Assembly (NCBI RefSeq): GCF_004962245.1
Contig: NZ_SUHQ01000027.1
Coordinates: forward strand, 1-64,000
Length of the DNA: 64,000 nt
Source of the DNA: Mesorhizobium sp.
GTDB taxonomy: Bacteria > Pseudomonadota > Alphaproteobacteria > Rhizobiales > Rhizobiaceae
Reading direction: 5' to 3'
Shown: piece by piece, positions 24,897-34,523 of the stretch
Layout: every line of letters starts with the position of its first letter
Position numbering within the stretch: the first letter of the stretch is position 1
Notes under the pieces: model-generated
What the model saw: only the letters and a program-made list of their open reading frames with translations
What the model was told of the DNA's origin: nothing
Database searches by the model: none
Position numbers and translations under genes: made by a program

Positions 24897-26540
24897 ATGA
24901 TGATGGAAAAGTTTGCTCTACGCTCCCGCTTCTTGCTTGCGGGCGCGGCCATGTCTGCGCTGCTTCTGGCCGGTGCACCTGCCCTTGCTGTCACGCCCGC
25001 CGACACGCTGGTCGAGGGTTTCGCGATCGACGACATCATCTCCATGGATCCGGGCGAGGCGTTCGAGCTGTCGACCGCCGAGGTCACCGGCAACACCTAT
25101 GATCTTCTCGTCCGCCTCGACCTCGACGATACCTCCAAGGTCAAGGGCGATCTCGCCGAAAGCTGGAGCGTCTCCGACGACGGCCTGACCTATACCTTCA
25201 AGCTCAAGCCCGGCCTGAAATTTGCCTCGGGCAATCCGATCACGGCGGCGGACGTCGCCTATTCGTTCGAGCGCGCCATCAAGCTCGACAAGAGCCCGGC
25301 CTTCATCATCGGGCAGTTCGGCATCGATGGCGGCAACGTCACCGAGAAGGCCAAGGCCGTCGATGACACGACGTTCCAGTTCACCGTCGACAAGGCCTAT
25401 GCACCGAGCTTCGTCCTGAACTGCCTGTCGGCAACCGTCGCCTCGGTCGTCGACGCCAAGCTGGTCAAGGAACATGTCGCCGCGGTTACGCCCAGCGACG
25501 ACTACAAATACGACAACGACTTCGGCAACGCCTGGCTGAAGACCGGCTATGCCGGCTCCGGCGCCTTCAAGCTGCGCGAATGGCGCGCCAACGAGGTCGT
25601 CGTCCTGGAGCGCAACGACAATTATCACGGCGAGAAGGCCAAGCTTGCCCGCGTCATCTATCGCAACATGAAGGAGAGCTCGGGCCAGCGCCTGGCGCTG
25701 GAGGCCGGCGACATCGACGTTGCCCGCAATCTCGAGCCCAACGACCTCGATGCCATCGCCAAGAACGCCGATCTCACCACCACCAGCGCGCCGAAGGGCA
25801 CGGTCTATTACATCAGCCTCAATCAGAAGAACCCGAACCTCGCCAAGCCCGAGGTGCGCCAGGCCTTCAAATATCTGGTCGATTACGACGCCTTAAGCTC
25901 GACCATTCTCAAGGGCATCGGCGAGATCCACCAGACCTTCCTGCCCGAGGGCGATCTGGGCGCTGTCGACGAAAACCCGTTCACGCTCGACGTCGCCAAG
26001 GCCAAGGAACTGCTCGCCAAGGCCGGCCTCGCCGACGGCTTCAGCGTCACCATGGACGTGCGCAACACCCAGCCGGTGACCGGCATGGCGGAATCGTTCC
26101 AGCAGACGCTGGGACAGGCCGGCGTCAAGCTGGAGATCATCCCCGGCGATGGCAAGCAGACGCTGACCAAATACCGCGCCCGCAACCATGACATCTATAT
26201 CGGCCAGTGGGGCCAGGACTATTTCGATCCGAACTCCAACGCCCAGACCTTTGCCAGCAACCCGGACAATTCGGATGAAGGCAAGACCAAGACCTTGGCC
26301 TGGCGCAACGCCTGGGACATTCCGGACCTGACCAAGGAAACGGAAGCGGCCCTGCTCGAGAAGGATTCGGCCAAGCGCGCCGCAATGTACCAGGATCTGC
26401 AGAAGAAGGTCCTCGAAACCAGTCCTTTCATCATCGTTCACCAGCAGCTGGAAGTGGCCGGCCTGCGCAAGAACCTCAAGGGCTTCGCGCTCGGCCCGAG
26501 CTTCGACACCAACTTCGTCGGCCAGATCTCCAAGGAATGA
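24897..26540 (+). CDS. ABC importer substrate-binding protein, family 5
   Basis: This 547-residue periplasmic binding protein belongs to the dipeptide/oligopeptide/nickel family. A Sec signal ends near ALA|VTPADTL. Family features are LAESWSVSDDGLTYTFKLKPG near residue 90, ITAADVAYSFERA, and GSGAFKLREWRANEVVVLERN near 220. Cargo is probably a peptide or opine-like compound but cannot be read from sequence. It heads a five-gene importer operon and is followed by the first permease after 18 bases. The upstream 222 bases contain no other gene. Confidence 0.88.
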   Translation: MMMEKFALRSRFLLAGAAMSALLLAGAPALAVTPADTLVEGFAIDDIISMDPGEAFELSTAEVTGNTYDLLVRLDLDDTSKVKGDLAESWSVSDDGLTYTFKLKPGLKFASGNPITAADVAYSFERAIKLDKSPAFIIGQFGIDGGNVTEKAKAVDDTTFQFTVDKAYAPSFVLNCLSATVASVVDAKLVKEHVAAVTPSDDYKYDNDFGNAWLKTGYAGSGAFKLREWRANEVVVLERNDNYHGEKAKLARVIYRNMKESSGQRLALEAGDIDVARNLEPNDLDAIAKNADLTTTSAPKGTVYYISLNQKNPNLAKPEVRQAFKYLVDYDALSSTILKGIGEIHQTFLPEGDLGAVDENPFTLDVAKAKELLAKAGLADGFSVTMDVRNTQPVTGMAESFQQTLGQAGVKLEIIPGDGKQTLTKYRARNHDIYIGQWGQDYFDPNSNAQTFASNPDNSDEGKTKTLAWRNAWDIPDLTKETEAALLEKDSAKRAAMYQDLQKKVLETSPFIIVHQQLEVAGLRKNLKGFALGPSFDTNFVGQISKE

Positions 26541-26558
26541 TGCCGGCGGACGCGCCGC

Positions 26559-27626
26559 ATGAGCACGGTTGAAAGCGAAGCGACGGCAGGGCGCGGCAGC
26601 GCCCGTGCTATCGCTGTCGCGTCGTCGGTCGCCCGTTTCCTGGTCATCGCGATAACCACCTATCTCGGTCTTCTCGCGGTGACCTTCTTCATCGGCCGGG
26701 TCATCCCCATCGACCCGGTGCTGGCGGTGCTCGGCGACCGGGCGCCGGCCAATGTCGTCGAGCGCACCCGCCGCGAGATGGGGCTCGACCTGCCATTGAT
26801 CGAGCAGTTCTACATCTATGTGAAGAATGCGCTGAACGGCGATTTCGGCACGTCGGTGCTGACCACCAACCCTGTCATGACCGACATCCGCCGCGCCTTT
26901 CCGGCGACGATCGAGCTGGCGACGCTGGGGACGCTGATCGGTTCGGTGATCGGCGTGCCGCTCGGCGTGCTGGCCGCGGTCCGGCGCGGCAGCATCATCG
27001 ACCAGATCGTGCGCATCATCGGTCTGGTCGGCTACTCCGTGCCGATCTTCTGGCTGGGACTGCTGGCGCTCGTGCTGTTCTATGCCAGGCTGCAATGGGT
27101 GGCTTTTCCCGGCCGCCTCGATATCGTCTACGAATACACCTTCACGCCGATCACCGGTTTTTATCTTCTGGATGCGCTGTGGCAGCGGCAGTGGGATGTG
27201 TTTCGCGATGCATTCCGCCACATCATCCTGCCGGCCTCGCTGCTCGGCTATTTTTCCCTCGCCTATATCAGCCGGATGACGCGATCGTTCATGCTGAACG
27301 AGCTTGCCCAGGAATATATCGTCGCGGCGCGCGCCAAGGGCCTGTCGGAAACGCGTATCATCTGGGGCCATGCGTTGCGCAACGCGGCGGTGCCGATGGT
27401 CACCGTAATCGCGCTCTCCTATGCCGGCCTGCTCGAAGGCTCGGTGCTGACCGAAACGGTGTTCTCGTGGCCGGGCATCGGCCTTTACATCACCAATTCC
27501 CTGCAGAACGCCGACATGAACGCCGTGCTCGGCGGCACCATCATCATCGGCTCGGTCTTCATCGGCATCAATCTCCTGTCCGACCTGCTCTACCGTGTGC
27601 TCGATCCCAGGACCAAGGCACGATGA
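26559..27626 (+). CDS. ABC importer permease, DppB type
   Basis: This 355-residue inner-membrane permease has six predicted helices and the cytoplasmic coupling loop EYIVAARAKGLSETRI near residue 250. The first helix (about 27-50) follows a 25-residue charged N-terminus. FWLGLLALVLFY and the late segment WPGIGLYITNSLQNAD are typical of the DppB group. Its stop overlaps the next start by four bases (ATGA). Confidence 0.9.
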   Translation: MSTVESEATAGRGSARAIAVASSVARFLVIAITTYLGLLAVTFFIGRVIPIDPVLAVLGDRAPANVVERTRREMGLDLPLIEQFYIYVKNALNGDFGTSVLTTNPVMTDIRRAFPATIELATLGTLIGSVIGVPLGVLAAVRRGSIIDQIVRIIGLVGYSVPIFWLGLLALVLFYARLQWVAFPGRLDIVYEYTFTPITGFYLLDALWQRQWDVFRDAFRHIILPASLLGYFSLAYISRMTRSFMLNELAQEYIVAARAKGLSETRIIWGHALRNAAVPMVTVIALSYAGLLEGSVLTETVFSWPGIGLYITNSLQNADMNAVLGGTIIIGSVFIGINLLSDLLYRVLDPRTKAR

Positions 27627-28543
27627 GCGTTGAGGCAATCCAGAGCCGTCGCGACTGGCTGCTCAGCGAGCGGCCGGCCTCGCGCATGCAGGCAAGGCTC
27701 GGCCGCGCCTATGTGGCGTGGCGGCGCTTTTCCGCCAACCGGCTGGCGTTTCTCGGCCTGCTGATCATCATCGCCTTGCTTGTGGTCGCGGCCCTTGCCG
27801 ATGTGCTGGCTCCCTATTCGCCGACATTCGGCGACCTCAAGGGGTCGCGGCTGCTGGCGCCGAGCGCCGCGCACTGGTTCGGTACCGACGACCTCGGCCG
27901 CGACATCCTTTCGCGCGTCATCTTCGGCTCGCGGTGGACGCTCTACGTCGTCATTCTCGTCGCCATCATCGCCGCCCCCATCGGCCTGCTGGTCGGCACG
28001 GTCGCCGGTTATGCCGGCGGCTGGATCGATGCGATCCTGATGCGCATCACCGACATCTTTCTGGCCTTTCCGAAGCTGATCCTGGCGCTGGCCTTCGTCG
28101 CGGCACTTGGCCCCGGCATCGAGAATGCAGTGCTCGCCATCGCCATCACCTCATGGCCGCCTTACGCACGCATTGCCCGTGCCGAAACACTGACCGTGCG
28201 CAATTCGGATTACATCAAGGCGGTGCAGTTGATGGGCGCCTCGCCGTTCCGCATCGTGCTGCGCCACATCATGCCGCTCTGCATCTCTTCGCTGATCATC
28301 AGGGTGACGCTCGACATGGCCGGCATCATCCTGACCGCCGCCGGTCTCGGCTTCCTCGGCCTCGGCGCGCAGCCGCCACTGCCGGAATGGGGCGCGATGA
28401 TCGCCTCGGGCCGCCGCTTCGTGCTCGACCAATGGTGGGTGGCCGGCGCACCGGGCTTTGCCATCCTCATCGTCAGCCTCGGCTTCAACCTGCTTGGTGA
28501 CGGCCTGCGCGACGCGCTCGACCCCCGGAGCGGTGACCAATGA
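27623..28543 (+). CDS. ABC importer permease, DppC type
   Basis: This 306-residue partner permease has an N-terminal OppC-type helix (about 44-64), then WFGTDDLGRDILSRVIFGSRW near residue 87. A coupling loop with SDYIKAVQLMGAS lies near 194 and the end is GDGLRDALDPR. ATG at 27623 was chosen because it overlaps the upstream stop; a much longer in-frame reading overlaps the DppB-type gene out of frame. Four-base overlaps on both sides show tight coupling. Confidence 0.9.
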   Translation: MSVEAIQSRRDWLLSERPASRMQARLGRAYVAWRRFSANRLAFLGLLIIIALLVVAALADVLAPYSPTFGDLKGSRLLAPSAAHWFGTDDLGRDILSRVIFGSRWTLYVVILVAIIAAPIGLLVGTVAGYAGGWIDAILMRITDIFLAFPKLILALAFVAALGPGIENAVLAIAITSWPPYARIARAETLTVRNSDYIKAVQLMGASPFRIVLRHIMPLCISSLIIRVTLDMAGIILTAAGLGFLGLGAQPPLPEWGAMIASGRRFVLDQWWVAGAPGFAILIVSLGFNLLGDGLRDALDPRSGDQ

Positions 28544-29373
28544 GCACGCTTCTCGACGTCGACGACCTGCGCGTCACCTTCCCGACCCGCACCGGCCTGA
28601 TCGAGGCGGTGCGCGGCGTCTCCTTCTCGCTTGGCCGCGAACGGCTCGGCATCGTCGGTGAGAGCGGTTCCGGCAAATCGCAGACCGGCCGCGCCATCAT
28701 GGGCCTGACCCCGCCGCAGGCCGAGGTCACCGCCAGGAAACTCGCCTTCGACGGCATCGACCTGCTCGCGGCCTCGCCCCGTGACCGCAGGGCGCTGCGC
28801 GGCAAGCGCATCGCCATGATCCTGCAGGATCCGAAATATTCGCTCGACCCGGTGATGAGCATCGGCCGTCAGATCGTCGAGACGCTGCGCACGCATGAGA
28901 AGGTCGGCAAGGCCGAAGCCCGCGACCGGGCGCTCGCCATGCTGGAGGCGGTGCAAATCCGCGATCCGGCCCGCGTCTTCGACCTGCATCCGCACGAGGT
29001 TTCGGGCGGCATGGGCCAGCGCGCCATGATCGCCATGATGCTGATCGCCGGGCCGGAAATGATGATCGCCGACGAGCCGACTTCGGCGCTCGACGTCACC
29101 GTGCAGCTCGATGTGCTGAACATCCTCGACAAACTGGTCAGCGAGCGCGGCATGGGGCTGATCTTCATCTCGCACGATCTGCGCCTGGTATGCTCCTTCT
29201 GCGACCGCGTGATCGTCATGTATGCCGGCAAGGTGGTCGAGCAGATCAAGGCGTCGGAGCTCCGCGACGCCCAGCACCCCTACACGCGCGGCCTGCTCAA
29301 CTGCATGCCCAGGATCGGCTTCGAACGTCATCCGCTGCCGGTGCTCGACCGCAAGCCGGAGTGGGCAGCATGA
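28540..29373 (+). CDS. ABC importer ATPase, DppD type
   Basis: This 277-residue ATPase has Walker A GESGSGKSQ near residue 40, LQDPKYSLDPVMS in the Q-loop region, signature SGGMGQRAMIA near 154, Walker B MMIADEPTSALD near 172 and H-loop FISHDL. The signature reads SGGMGQ as in DppD/OppD. The C-terminal DppD oligopeptide-specific extension is short, as it ends after LDRKPEWAA. Overlaps both neighbours by four bases. Confidence 0.9.
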   Translation: MSTLLDVDDLRVTFPTRTGLIEAVRGVSFSLGRERLGIVGESGSGKSQTGRAIMGLTPPQAEVTARKLAFDGIDLLAASPRDRRALRGKRIAMILQDPKYSLDPVMSIGRQIVETLRTHEKVGKAEARDRALAMLEAVQIRDPARVFDLHPHEVSGGMGQRAMIAMMLIAGPEMMIADEPTSALDVTVQLDVLNILDKLVSERGMGLIFISHDLRLVCSFCDRVIVMYAGKVVEQIKASELRDAQHPYTRGLLNCMPRIGFERHPLPVLDRKPEWAA

Positions 29374-30119
29374 ATGCGGCCCTTTCCATCGACGGGCTGG
29401 AGGTGGTCTTCGACCGCTTTCGCGCGCTGAAGGGCGTCAGCCTCGAGGTGAAGTCTGGCGAATCCTTCGGCCTGGTCGGTGAGTCCGGCTCCGGCAAGTC
29501 GACGTTGCTCAGGGCAATCGCCGGCCTCGCGCCGGCCGTTTCGGGCACCATCGCGGTCAACGGCAAGAGGCTCGGCACACGTCGCGACAAGGCGTTCTAT
29601 CGCGAGGTGCAGATGGTCTTCCAGGATCCGTACGGCTCGCTGCACCCGCGCCAGACCGTCGACCGCCTGCTGCAGGAGCCGCTCGCTATCCACGGCTTTG
29701 CCGATAGCGAGAAGCGCATCCAGCGGGCGCTGGACGAGGTCGGCCTGGGGACCGGCTTCCGCTTCCGCTATTCGCATCAATTGTCGGGCGGCCAGCGCCA
29801 GCGCGTGGCGATCGCACGTGCCCTGATCCTCGAACCGTCGATCCTGCTGCTCGACGAGCCGACCTCGGCGCTCGATGCCTCCGTGCAGGCGGAAGTGCTC
29901 AATCTGCTGGAAGAGATCCGGCGGCGGCGCAAGCTGACCTTCCTGATGGTCAGCCATGACCTCGCCATCATCACCCATATGTGCGAGCGGCTGATGGTGA
30001 TGCAGGACGGCGAGGCGGTGGAAAATCTCACGGCAGCCCAACTTGTCGGGCACCGCGTGACCAAGGACTACACGCGCAATCTGCTCAGGGCGAGCGACGG
30101 GTTTGTGCGGACGGCGTGA
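29370..30119 (+). CDS. ABC importer ATPase, DppF type
   Basis: This 249-residue second ATPase has GESGSGKST near residue 36, VFQDPYGSLHPRQT, LSGGQRQRVAIARAL near 140, LLLDEPTSALD near 162 and VSHDLAII. It pairs with the preceding ATPase in the same complex. It lacks the usual C-terminal extension, being shorter than typical DppF (about 330). ATG at 29370 overlaps the upstream stop. The operon ends here, before a repeat element. Confidence 0.9.
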   Translation: MNAALSIDGLEVVFDRFRALKGVSLEVKSGESFGLVGESGSGKSTLLRAIAGLAPAVSGTIAVNGKRLGTRRDKAFYREVQMVFQDPYGSLHPRQTVDRLLQEPLAIHGFADSEKRIQRALDEVGLGTGFRFRYSHQLSGGQRQRVAIARALILEPSILLLDEPTSALDASVQAEVLNLLEEIRRRRKLTFLMVSHDLAIITHMCERLMVMQDGEAVENLTAAQLVGHRVTKDYTRNLLRASDGFVRTA

Positions 30120-30144
30120 GCAGGCTTACTTTCAATTCCCGCGT

Positions 30145-30327
30145 CGTGCTCCTTCGCGCCTCCCTCTGGCCTGCCAGCCATATCTCCACAAGGAGGAAGA
30201 TAAGCAGCTTCGTCGGCAGCATTCATTCTACAACGTTCGCGATTGGCGAAATCAGTGGTGACAGCCAATCTCCCCACCCGTGGGGGAGATGGCCGGCAGG
30301 CCAGAGGGAGCGCGAAGGAATGCGACC
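30145..30327. repeat. Composite element with terminal inverted palindromes (copy B)
   Basis: An inverted arm (30145-30203, CCTCCCTCTGGCCTGCCAGC) and a direct arm (30265-30327, ATCTCCCC-ACCCGT-GGGGGAGAT then GGCCGGCAGGCCAGAGGG) flank about 61 bases including CAACGTT. The layout and length match copy A at 23262-23430. It fills the space between the convergent ABC and RND operons. Confidence 0.75.
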
Positions 30328-30345
30328 CAATTCGCAACCTTCGCA

Positions 30346-33300
30346 TCAGGCCACGCTGCCTGTCGGAACCTCGTCGGCCTCGCCGTTTGCGCTCACCTCG
30401 TCTTCCGGCGTCGGTTCCCTGATCCTGAACCACGCGACATACAGCGCCGGCAGGAACAGCAGCGTGATCGCCGTGCCGGCGATGATGCCGCCCATCATGG
30501 CGTAGGCCATCGGCCCCCAGAACACTTCGCGCGCGATCGGAACCAGCGCCAGGCTGGCGGCGGCGGCCGTCAGCGCGATCGGCCGCATGCGGTGCTCGGT
30601 CGCCTCGATGACGGCCGCCCAGCGATCCTTGCCCTCGGCGATCAGATCCTCGATCTGCACGATGAGGATGACCGAGTTGCGGATCAGGATGCCGATCAGC
30701 GCCAGCACGCCGAGGATGGCGACAAAGCCGAGCGGCGCCCCGCTGGGCACGAGCGCGGCGACCACGCCGATCAGGCCGAGCGGCGCAACGGCGACGACCA
30801 GGAACAGGCGCTGGAAGCTCTGCAGCTGGATCATCAGGATCGTCGCCATGATGAACAGCATCAACGGCACCACGGCGGCGATCGGCCCCTGGCTGTTGGC
30901 GCTTTCCTCGACCGAGCCGGCAGTGGCTATCGAATAGCCTGGCGGCAGCTTGGCGATGAAGGCGTCGACCGAGGGCTTCAATTCATTGACGACGGTGGCG
31001 GGCAGCACGTCGCCGACCAGTCCGGCGCGCACGGTGATCGTTGGGATGCGGTCGCGACGCCACACCGTCGGCTGTTCGAGGTCGTAGCGGAAGTTCGCCA
31101 CGGCGGCGAGCGGGATCGCCTCGCCGGTTCCGGTTGGCAGCTGCATGTTTTGCAGCGTCCCGATCGAGCCGCGTTCGGCCTCGCGCGAGCGGGCAACGAC
31201 GTTGATCAGATAGGTGGCGTCGCGCACCTGGGTGATGGTGGAGCCGCCGACGGTGCTGTTCAGCGCGCTTGCTATGTCGGACGAGGTGATGCCGAGCTGG
31301 CGCGCCTTGTCCTGCAAGACATCGACCCTCAGCACGCGCTCCGGCTCGTTCCAGTCGAAGGTCGGCGCGGCGACCTTCGCGTTGGCGGAAATGACCCCGG
31401 CGAATTCCGTCGCCAGCGTCCGTACCGTCTGGATATCGGGACCGCCGACGCGGTACTGCACCGGTCGCCCGACCGGCGGCCCGAGCTCGAGCAGCTTGAC
31501 GAAGGCGTCGGTGCCGACGAACTCTTCGCGCAGCAGCTTTTCCAGCGCCGGCTTGACCCGGTTGCGCGCCTCGATGCTCTTGGTGACGATGACGGTCTGG
31601 CCGAAATAGGGATTGGCCGGCTGCACGTCGAAGGCGAGCACGAAACGCACCGCGCCCTGGCCGATATAGGAGCTGAAGTGATCGATATCGGGGTTGCCGG
31701 CCAGCGCCCGCTGCTCGAAACGCTCCATCTGGTCGCGCGTCTCGGCGATCGAAGAATTCTGCGGCAGGTTCCAGTCGACGATCAGTTCCGGACGATCCGA
31801 GGGCGGAAAGAACTGCTGTTGAACGAGGCCAAAGCCGGCCAGTGACCCGGCAAACAGAAGCACCGTGGCGATGATGGTCAACCAGTGATGGCGCACGGAG
31901 CCGACAAGGATGCGCCGGAACAGGCGGGTGAAGCGGCCGGGCTGGTCGTGATGCTGCTGTTTCATCGTCGCCGGCAGGATGGTGACGCCGAGCAGCGGTG
32001 CAAACAGCACCGCCACGATCCATGACACCAGGAGCGAGACGGCGATGACGACGAACAGCGTGAAGGTGTATTCGCCGGCGGCGCTGTTGTTGAGGCCGAT
32101 GGGGATGAAGCCGGCGACCGTCACCAGCGTGCCGGTCAGCATGGGAAAGGCGGTCGAGGTATAGACATAGGTCGCCGCCTTGCGCAGATTGTCGCCCACC
32201 TCCAGCCGCGCCACCATCATCTCGACCGCGATCATCGCATCGTCGACCAGCAGGCCGAGCGCGATGATCAGTGCGCCCAATGAAATGCGCTGCAGCGAGA
32301 TGCCGAGATAGGCCATGACCGTGAAGGTGATGGCCAGCACCAGCGGGATGGAAAGCGCCACGACGAAGCCGGCGCGCATGCCGAGGCTGATGAAGGACAC
32401 CGCGAGCACGATCGCCACCGCTTCGAACAGCGCACGAGTGAAGCCCGAAACCGCTTCCTCGACGATCACCGGCTGATCGGCGACCAGGTGCACGCCGACG
32501 CCGATCGGCAGCTCGGCCAGCACCTTGGTCATTTCCTCCTGCAGTGCCTCGCCGAATTCGAGCAGGTTGGCGTTGGGCTTCATGCCGATGGCAAGCCCGA
32601 TCGCATCCTGCCCGTTGAAGCGGAACAGCGCCGTCGGCGGGTCGGCGTAGCCGCGGGTGATTGTCGCCACGTCGCTCAGGCGGAAGAAGCGGTCGTTGAC
32701 GCGCAGATTGATGGCGCGAAGGCTCTCCTCGGAGGTGAACTGGCCGCCGACACGCACGCTGATGCGTTCGGGTCCGGATTGGATGACGCCGGACGGGGTG
32801 ATGGCGTTCTGGGCTTGCAGGCTGGCCACGATTGCCTGCTGGTTGAGGCCGAGCGCGGCGATCTGGCGGGTCGAGAATTCGAGATAGATCGCTTCGTCCT
32901 GGGCGCCGACGAGGTCGACCTTGCCGGCATTCGGCACGGTCAGGATCTTTGTCCTGACATCCTCGACATAGTCGCGCAGTTGCCGAGGCGTTAGCCCGTC
33001 GGCGGTGAAGGCGTAGATATTGCCATAGACATCGCCGAAACGGTCGTTGAAGAACGGCCCTTGCACACCTTGCGGGAACTGGGCCGAGATGTCGTTGATC
33101 ATGTTGCGCACCTGAAGCCAGGTCGGCACGACATCGCGTGCCCTGGTTGTCGGCTTCAGGTTGACGAAGATGACGGTCTTGCCGGCGGTGGTGACCGAGC
33201 GGGTGAAATCGAGGCTGTCGAGCTCCTCGAGCTTCTTCTCGATGCGGTCGGTCACTTGCCGCAGCGTCTCGTCTACCGAAGCGCCCGGCCAGTTGGCCTG

Positions 33301-33450
33301 GACCAGCATGGTCTTGATGGTGAAGGCCGGGTCTTCCTCGCGGCCGAGATTGAGATAGGCCGCGACGCCGGCCACGACGAAGACCAGCATGAAGTACCAG
33401 ACCAGCGAGCGATGGCCGAGCGCCCAGTCGGACAGGTTGAAGCCCTTCAT
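30346..33450 (-). CDS. RND efflux pump inner-membrane transporter
   Basis: This 1034-residue proton-driven exporter of the AcrB/HAE superfamily probably expels drugs, detergents or plant compounds. It starts MKGFNLSDWALGHRSLVWY, a form common in the group where two adaptors are present. The TM4 proton-relay pair is LLVDDAMIAVE near residue 403, and two large periplasmic loops and twelve helices are predicted. The start overlaps the adaptor stop by four bases, so three genes form one reverse-strand operon. No outer-membrane channel gene is nearby. Confidence 0.9.
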   Translation of the reverse strand: MKGFNLSDWALGHRSLVWYFMLVFVVAGVAAYLNLGREEDPAFTIKTMLVQANWPGASVDETLRQVTDRIEKKLEELDSLDFTRSVTTAGKTVIFVNLKPTTRARDVVPTWLQVRNMINDISAQFPQGVQGPFFNDRFGDVYGNIYAFTADGLTPRQLRDYVEDVRTKILTVPNAGKVDLVGAQDEAIYLEFSTRQIAALGLNQQAIVASLQAQNAITPSGVIQSGPERISVRVGGQFTSEESLRAINLRVNDRFFRLSDVATITRGYADPPTALFRFNGQDAIGLAIGMKPNANLLEFGEALQEEMTKVLAELPIGVGVHLVADQPVIVEEAVSGFTRALFEAVAIVLAVSFISLGMRAGFVVALSIPLVLAITFTVMAYLGISLQRISLGALIIALGLLVDDAMIAVEMMVARLEVGDNLRKAATYVYTSTAFPMLTGTLVTVAGFIPIGLNNSAAGEYTFTLFVVIAVSLLVSWIVAVLFAPLLGVTILPATMKQQHHDQPGRFTRLFRRILVGSVRHHWLTIIATVLLFAGSLAGFGLVQQQFFPPSDRPELIVDWNLPQNSSIAETRDQMERFEQRALAGNPDIDHFSSYIGQGAVRFVLAFDVQPANPYFGQTVIVTKSIEARNRVKPALEKLLREEFVGTDAFVKLLELGPPVGRPVQYRVGGPDIQTVRTLATEFAGVISANAKVAAPTFDWNEPERVLRVDVLQDKARQLGITSSDIASALNSTVGGSTITQVRDATYLINVVARSREAERGSIGTLQNMQLPTGTGEAIPLAAVANFRYDLEQPTVWRRDRIPTITVRAGLVGDVLPATVVNELKPSVDAFIAKLPPGYSIATAGSVEESANSQGPIAAVVPLMLFIMATILMIQLQSFQRLFLVVAVAPLGLIGVVAALVPSGAPLGFVAILGVLALIGILIRNSVILIVQIEDLIAEGKDRWAAVIEATEHRMRPIALTAAAASLALVPIAREVFWGPMAYAMMGGIIAGTAITLLFLPALYVAWFRIREPTPEDEVSANGEADEVPTGSVA

Positions 33451-34523
33451 ATGGCCCCTCCTTCGGCAATCCTGACCTTCTGGCCTTCCACCAGGCTGTG
33501 AACGCCGGCGGTGACCACGCGCATGCCGGGCTCGAGGCCTTCGGCGACAATGAATGTGGCGGCGCCTTTGGCGGCGATCTTGACGTCGCGTGTGCTGACG
33601 CTCGACGTTTGCGCGTCGACGACCCAGACCTTGTCGGCGCCGTTCTTCTTGAGCAGTGCCGACAGCGGCAGCTCGATCGTCGGCGCTACTTTTGCCACGC
33701 GTGTCGCCGTCACCGTCGAACCGAGCCGGAACGCCACCGGCGGGTCGGTAAGCGTCAGCCGGACGCGGCGGGTGCGGGTCGCACTTTCGGCTTGCGGCGC
33801 GACCTCGCGCAGTCTGGCTTCGGTGCGGATCGTCGGCAGCGATTGCAAGGTAATCTCGAAAGGGGTGTCGACCGCGAGGTCGCCGGTCAGCTGGTCGGGG
33901 ATATCGACAACTGCCTCGCGCAGGTCCGAACGCGCCACGGTGACAACCGTTTGGCCGGGCGAAACCGTCTGGCCGACCTCGGCGCCGACGGCGGTGACGA
34001 CGCCGTCAAAATCCGAAAACAGTCTGGTATAGCCGAGCTGCTCCTGTGATTTGGCAAGCGCGGCCTTGGCCCGTTCGACACCGGCCTCTGCGGCCTGCCT
34101 GGCTTGCCGGGCGGCATCGAAGACGGCCTGCGAGGTGTTGGCGGCGGCAAGCAGCTGGCGCTGGCGCTCCTCACTCGCGGCGGCATTGGCGAACTGCGCC
34201 TCGGCATTGGAGAGTTCCGCCTTTGCCGCCTGGGCGGCAAGGTCCAGGCCAGTCGGGTCGAGCGCGGCGATCGTCGTTCCCTTGCTGACGATGTCGCCGA
34301 CATTGACGTCGCGAGCGACAACCCGGCCCAGCAGGCGGAAGGCGAGGTCGGCGCTGAATTGCGGTTCGACCGAGCCGGCAAACCCGAATACCTGGCTGGT
34401 GCGCGGTTCGACCACAATCGACAGCACCGGCCGGACGATCTCTGGCGGCTTCTCGTCCGCTTGCGAGCAGGCGGCAAGCAATGCCAAGGTGAGCAAAGCG
34501 GGAATGCGCGGCAGCCGGCTCAT
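33447..34523 (-). CDS. RND efflux periplasmic adaptor, lipoprotein 2
   Basis: This 358-residue membrane-fusion protein has a lipoprotein signal LLTLALLAACS (Cys near residue 19) and a lipoyl-like half FAGSVEPQFSADLAFRLLGRV. An alpha-helical coiled hairpin (about 95-150, Ala/Gln-rich) and a C-terminal barrel ending in VRIAEGGAI follow. ATG at 34523 was chosen from the overlap with the first adaptor's stop; a much longer in-frame reading overlaps that gene and was rejected. Confidence 0.88.
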   Translation of the reverse strand: MSRLPRIPALLTLALLAACSQADEKPPEIVRPVLSIVVEPRTSQVFGFAGSVEPQFSADLAFRLLGRVVARDVNVGDIVSKGTTIAALDPTGLDLAAQAAKAELSNAEAQFANAAASEERQRQLLAAANTSQAVFDAARQARQAAEAGVERAKAALAKSQEQLGYTRLFSDFDGVVTAVGAEVGQTVSPGQTVVTVARSDLREAVVDIPDQLTGDLAVDTPFEITLQSLPTIRTEARLREVAPQAESATRTRRVRLTLTDPPVAFRLGSTVTATRVAKVAPTIELPLSALLKKNGADKVWVVDAQTSSVSTRDVKIAAKGAATFIVAEGLEPGMRVVTAGVHSLVEGQKVRIAEGGAI

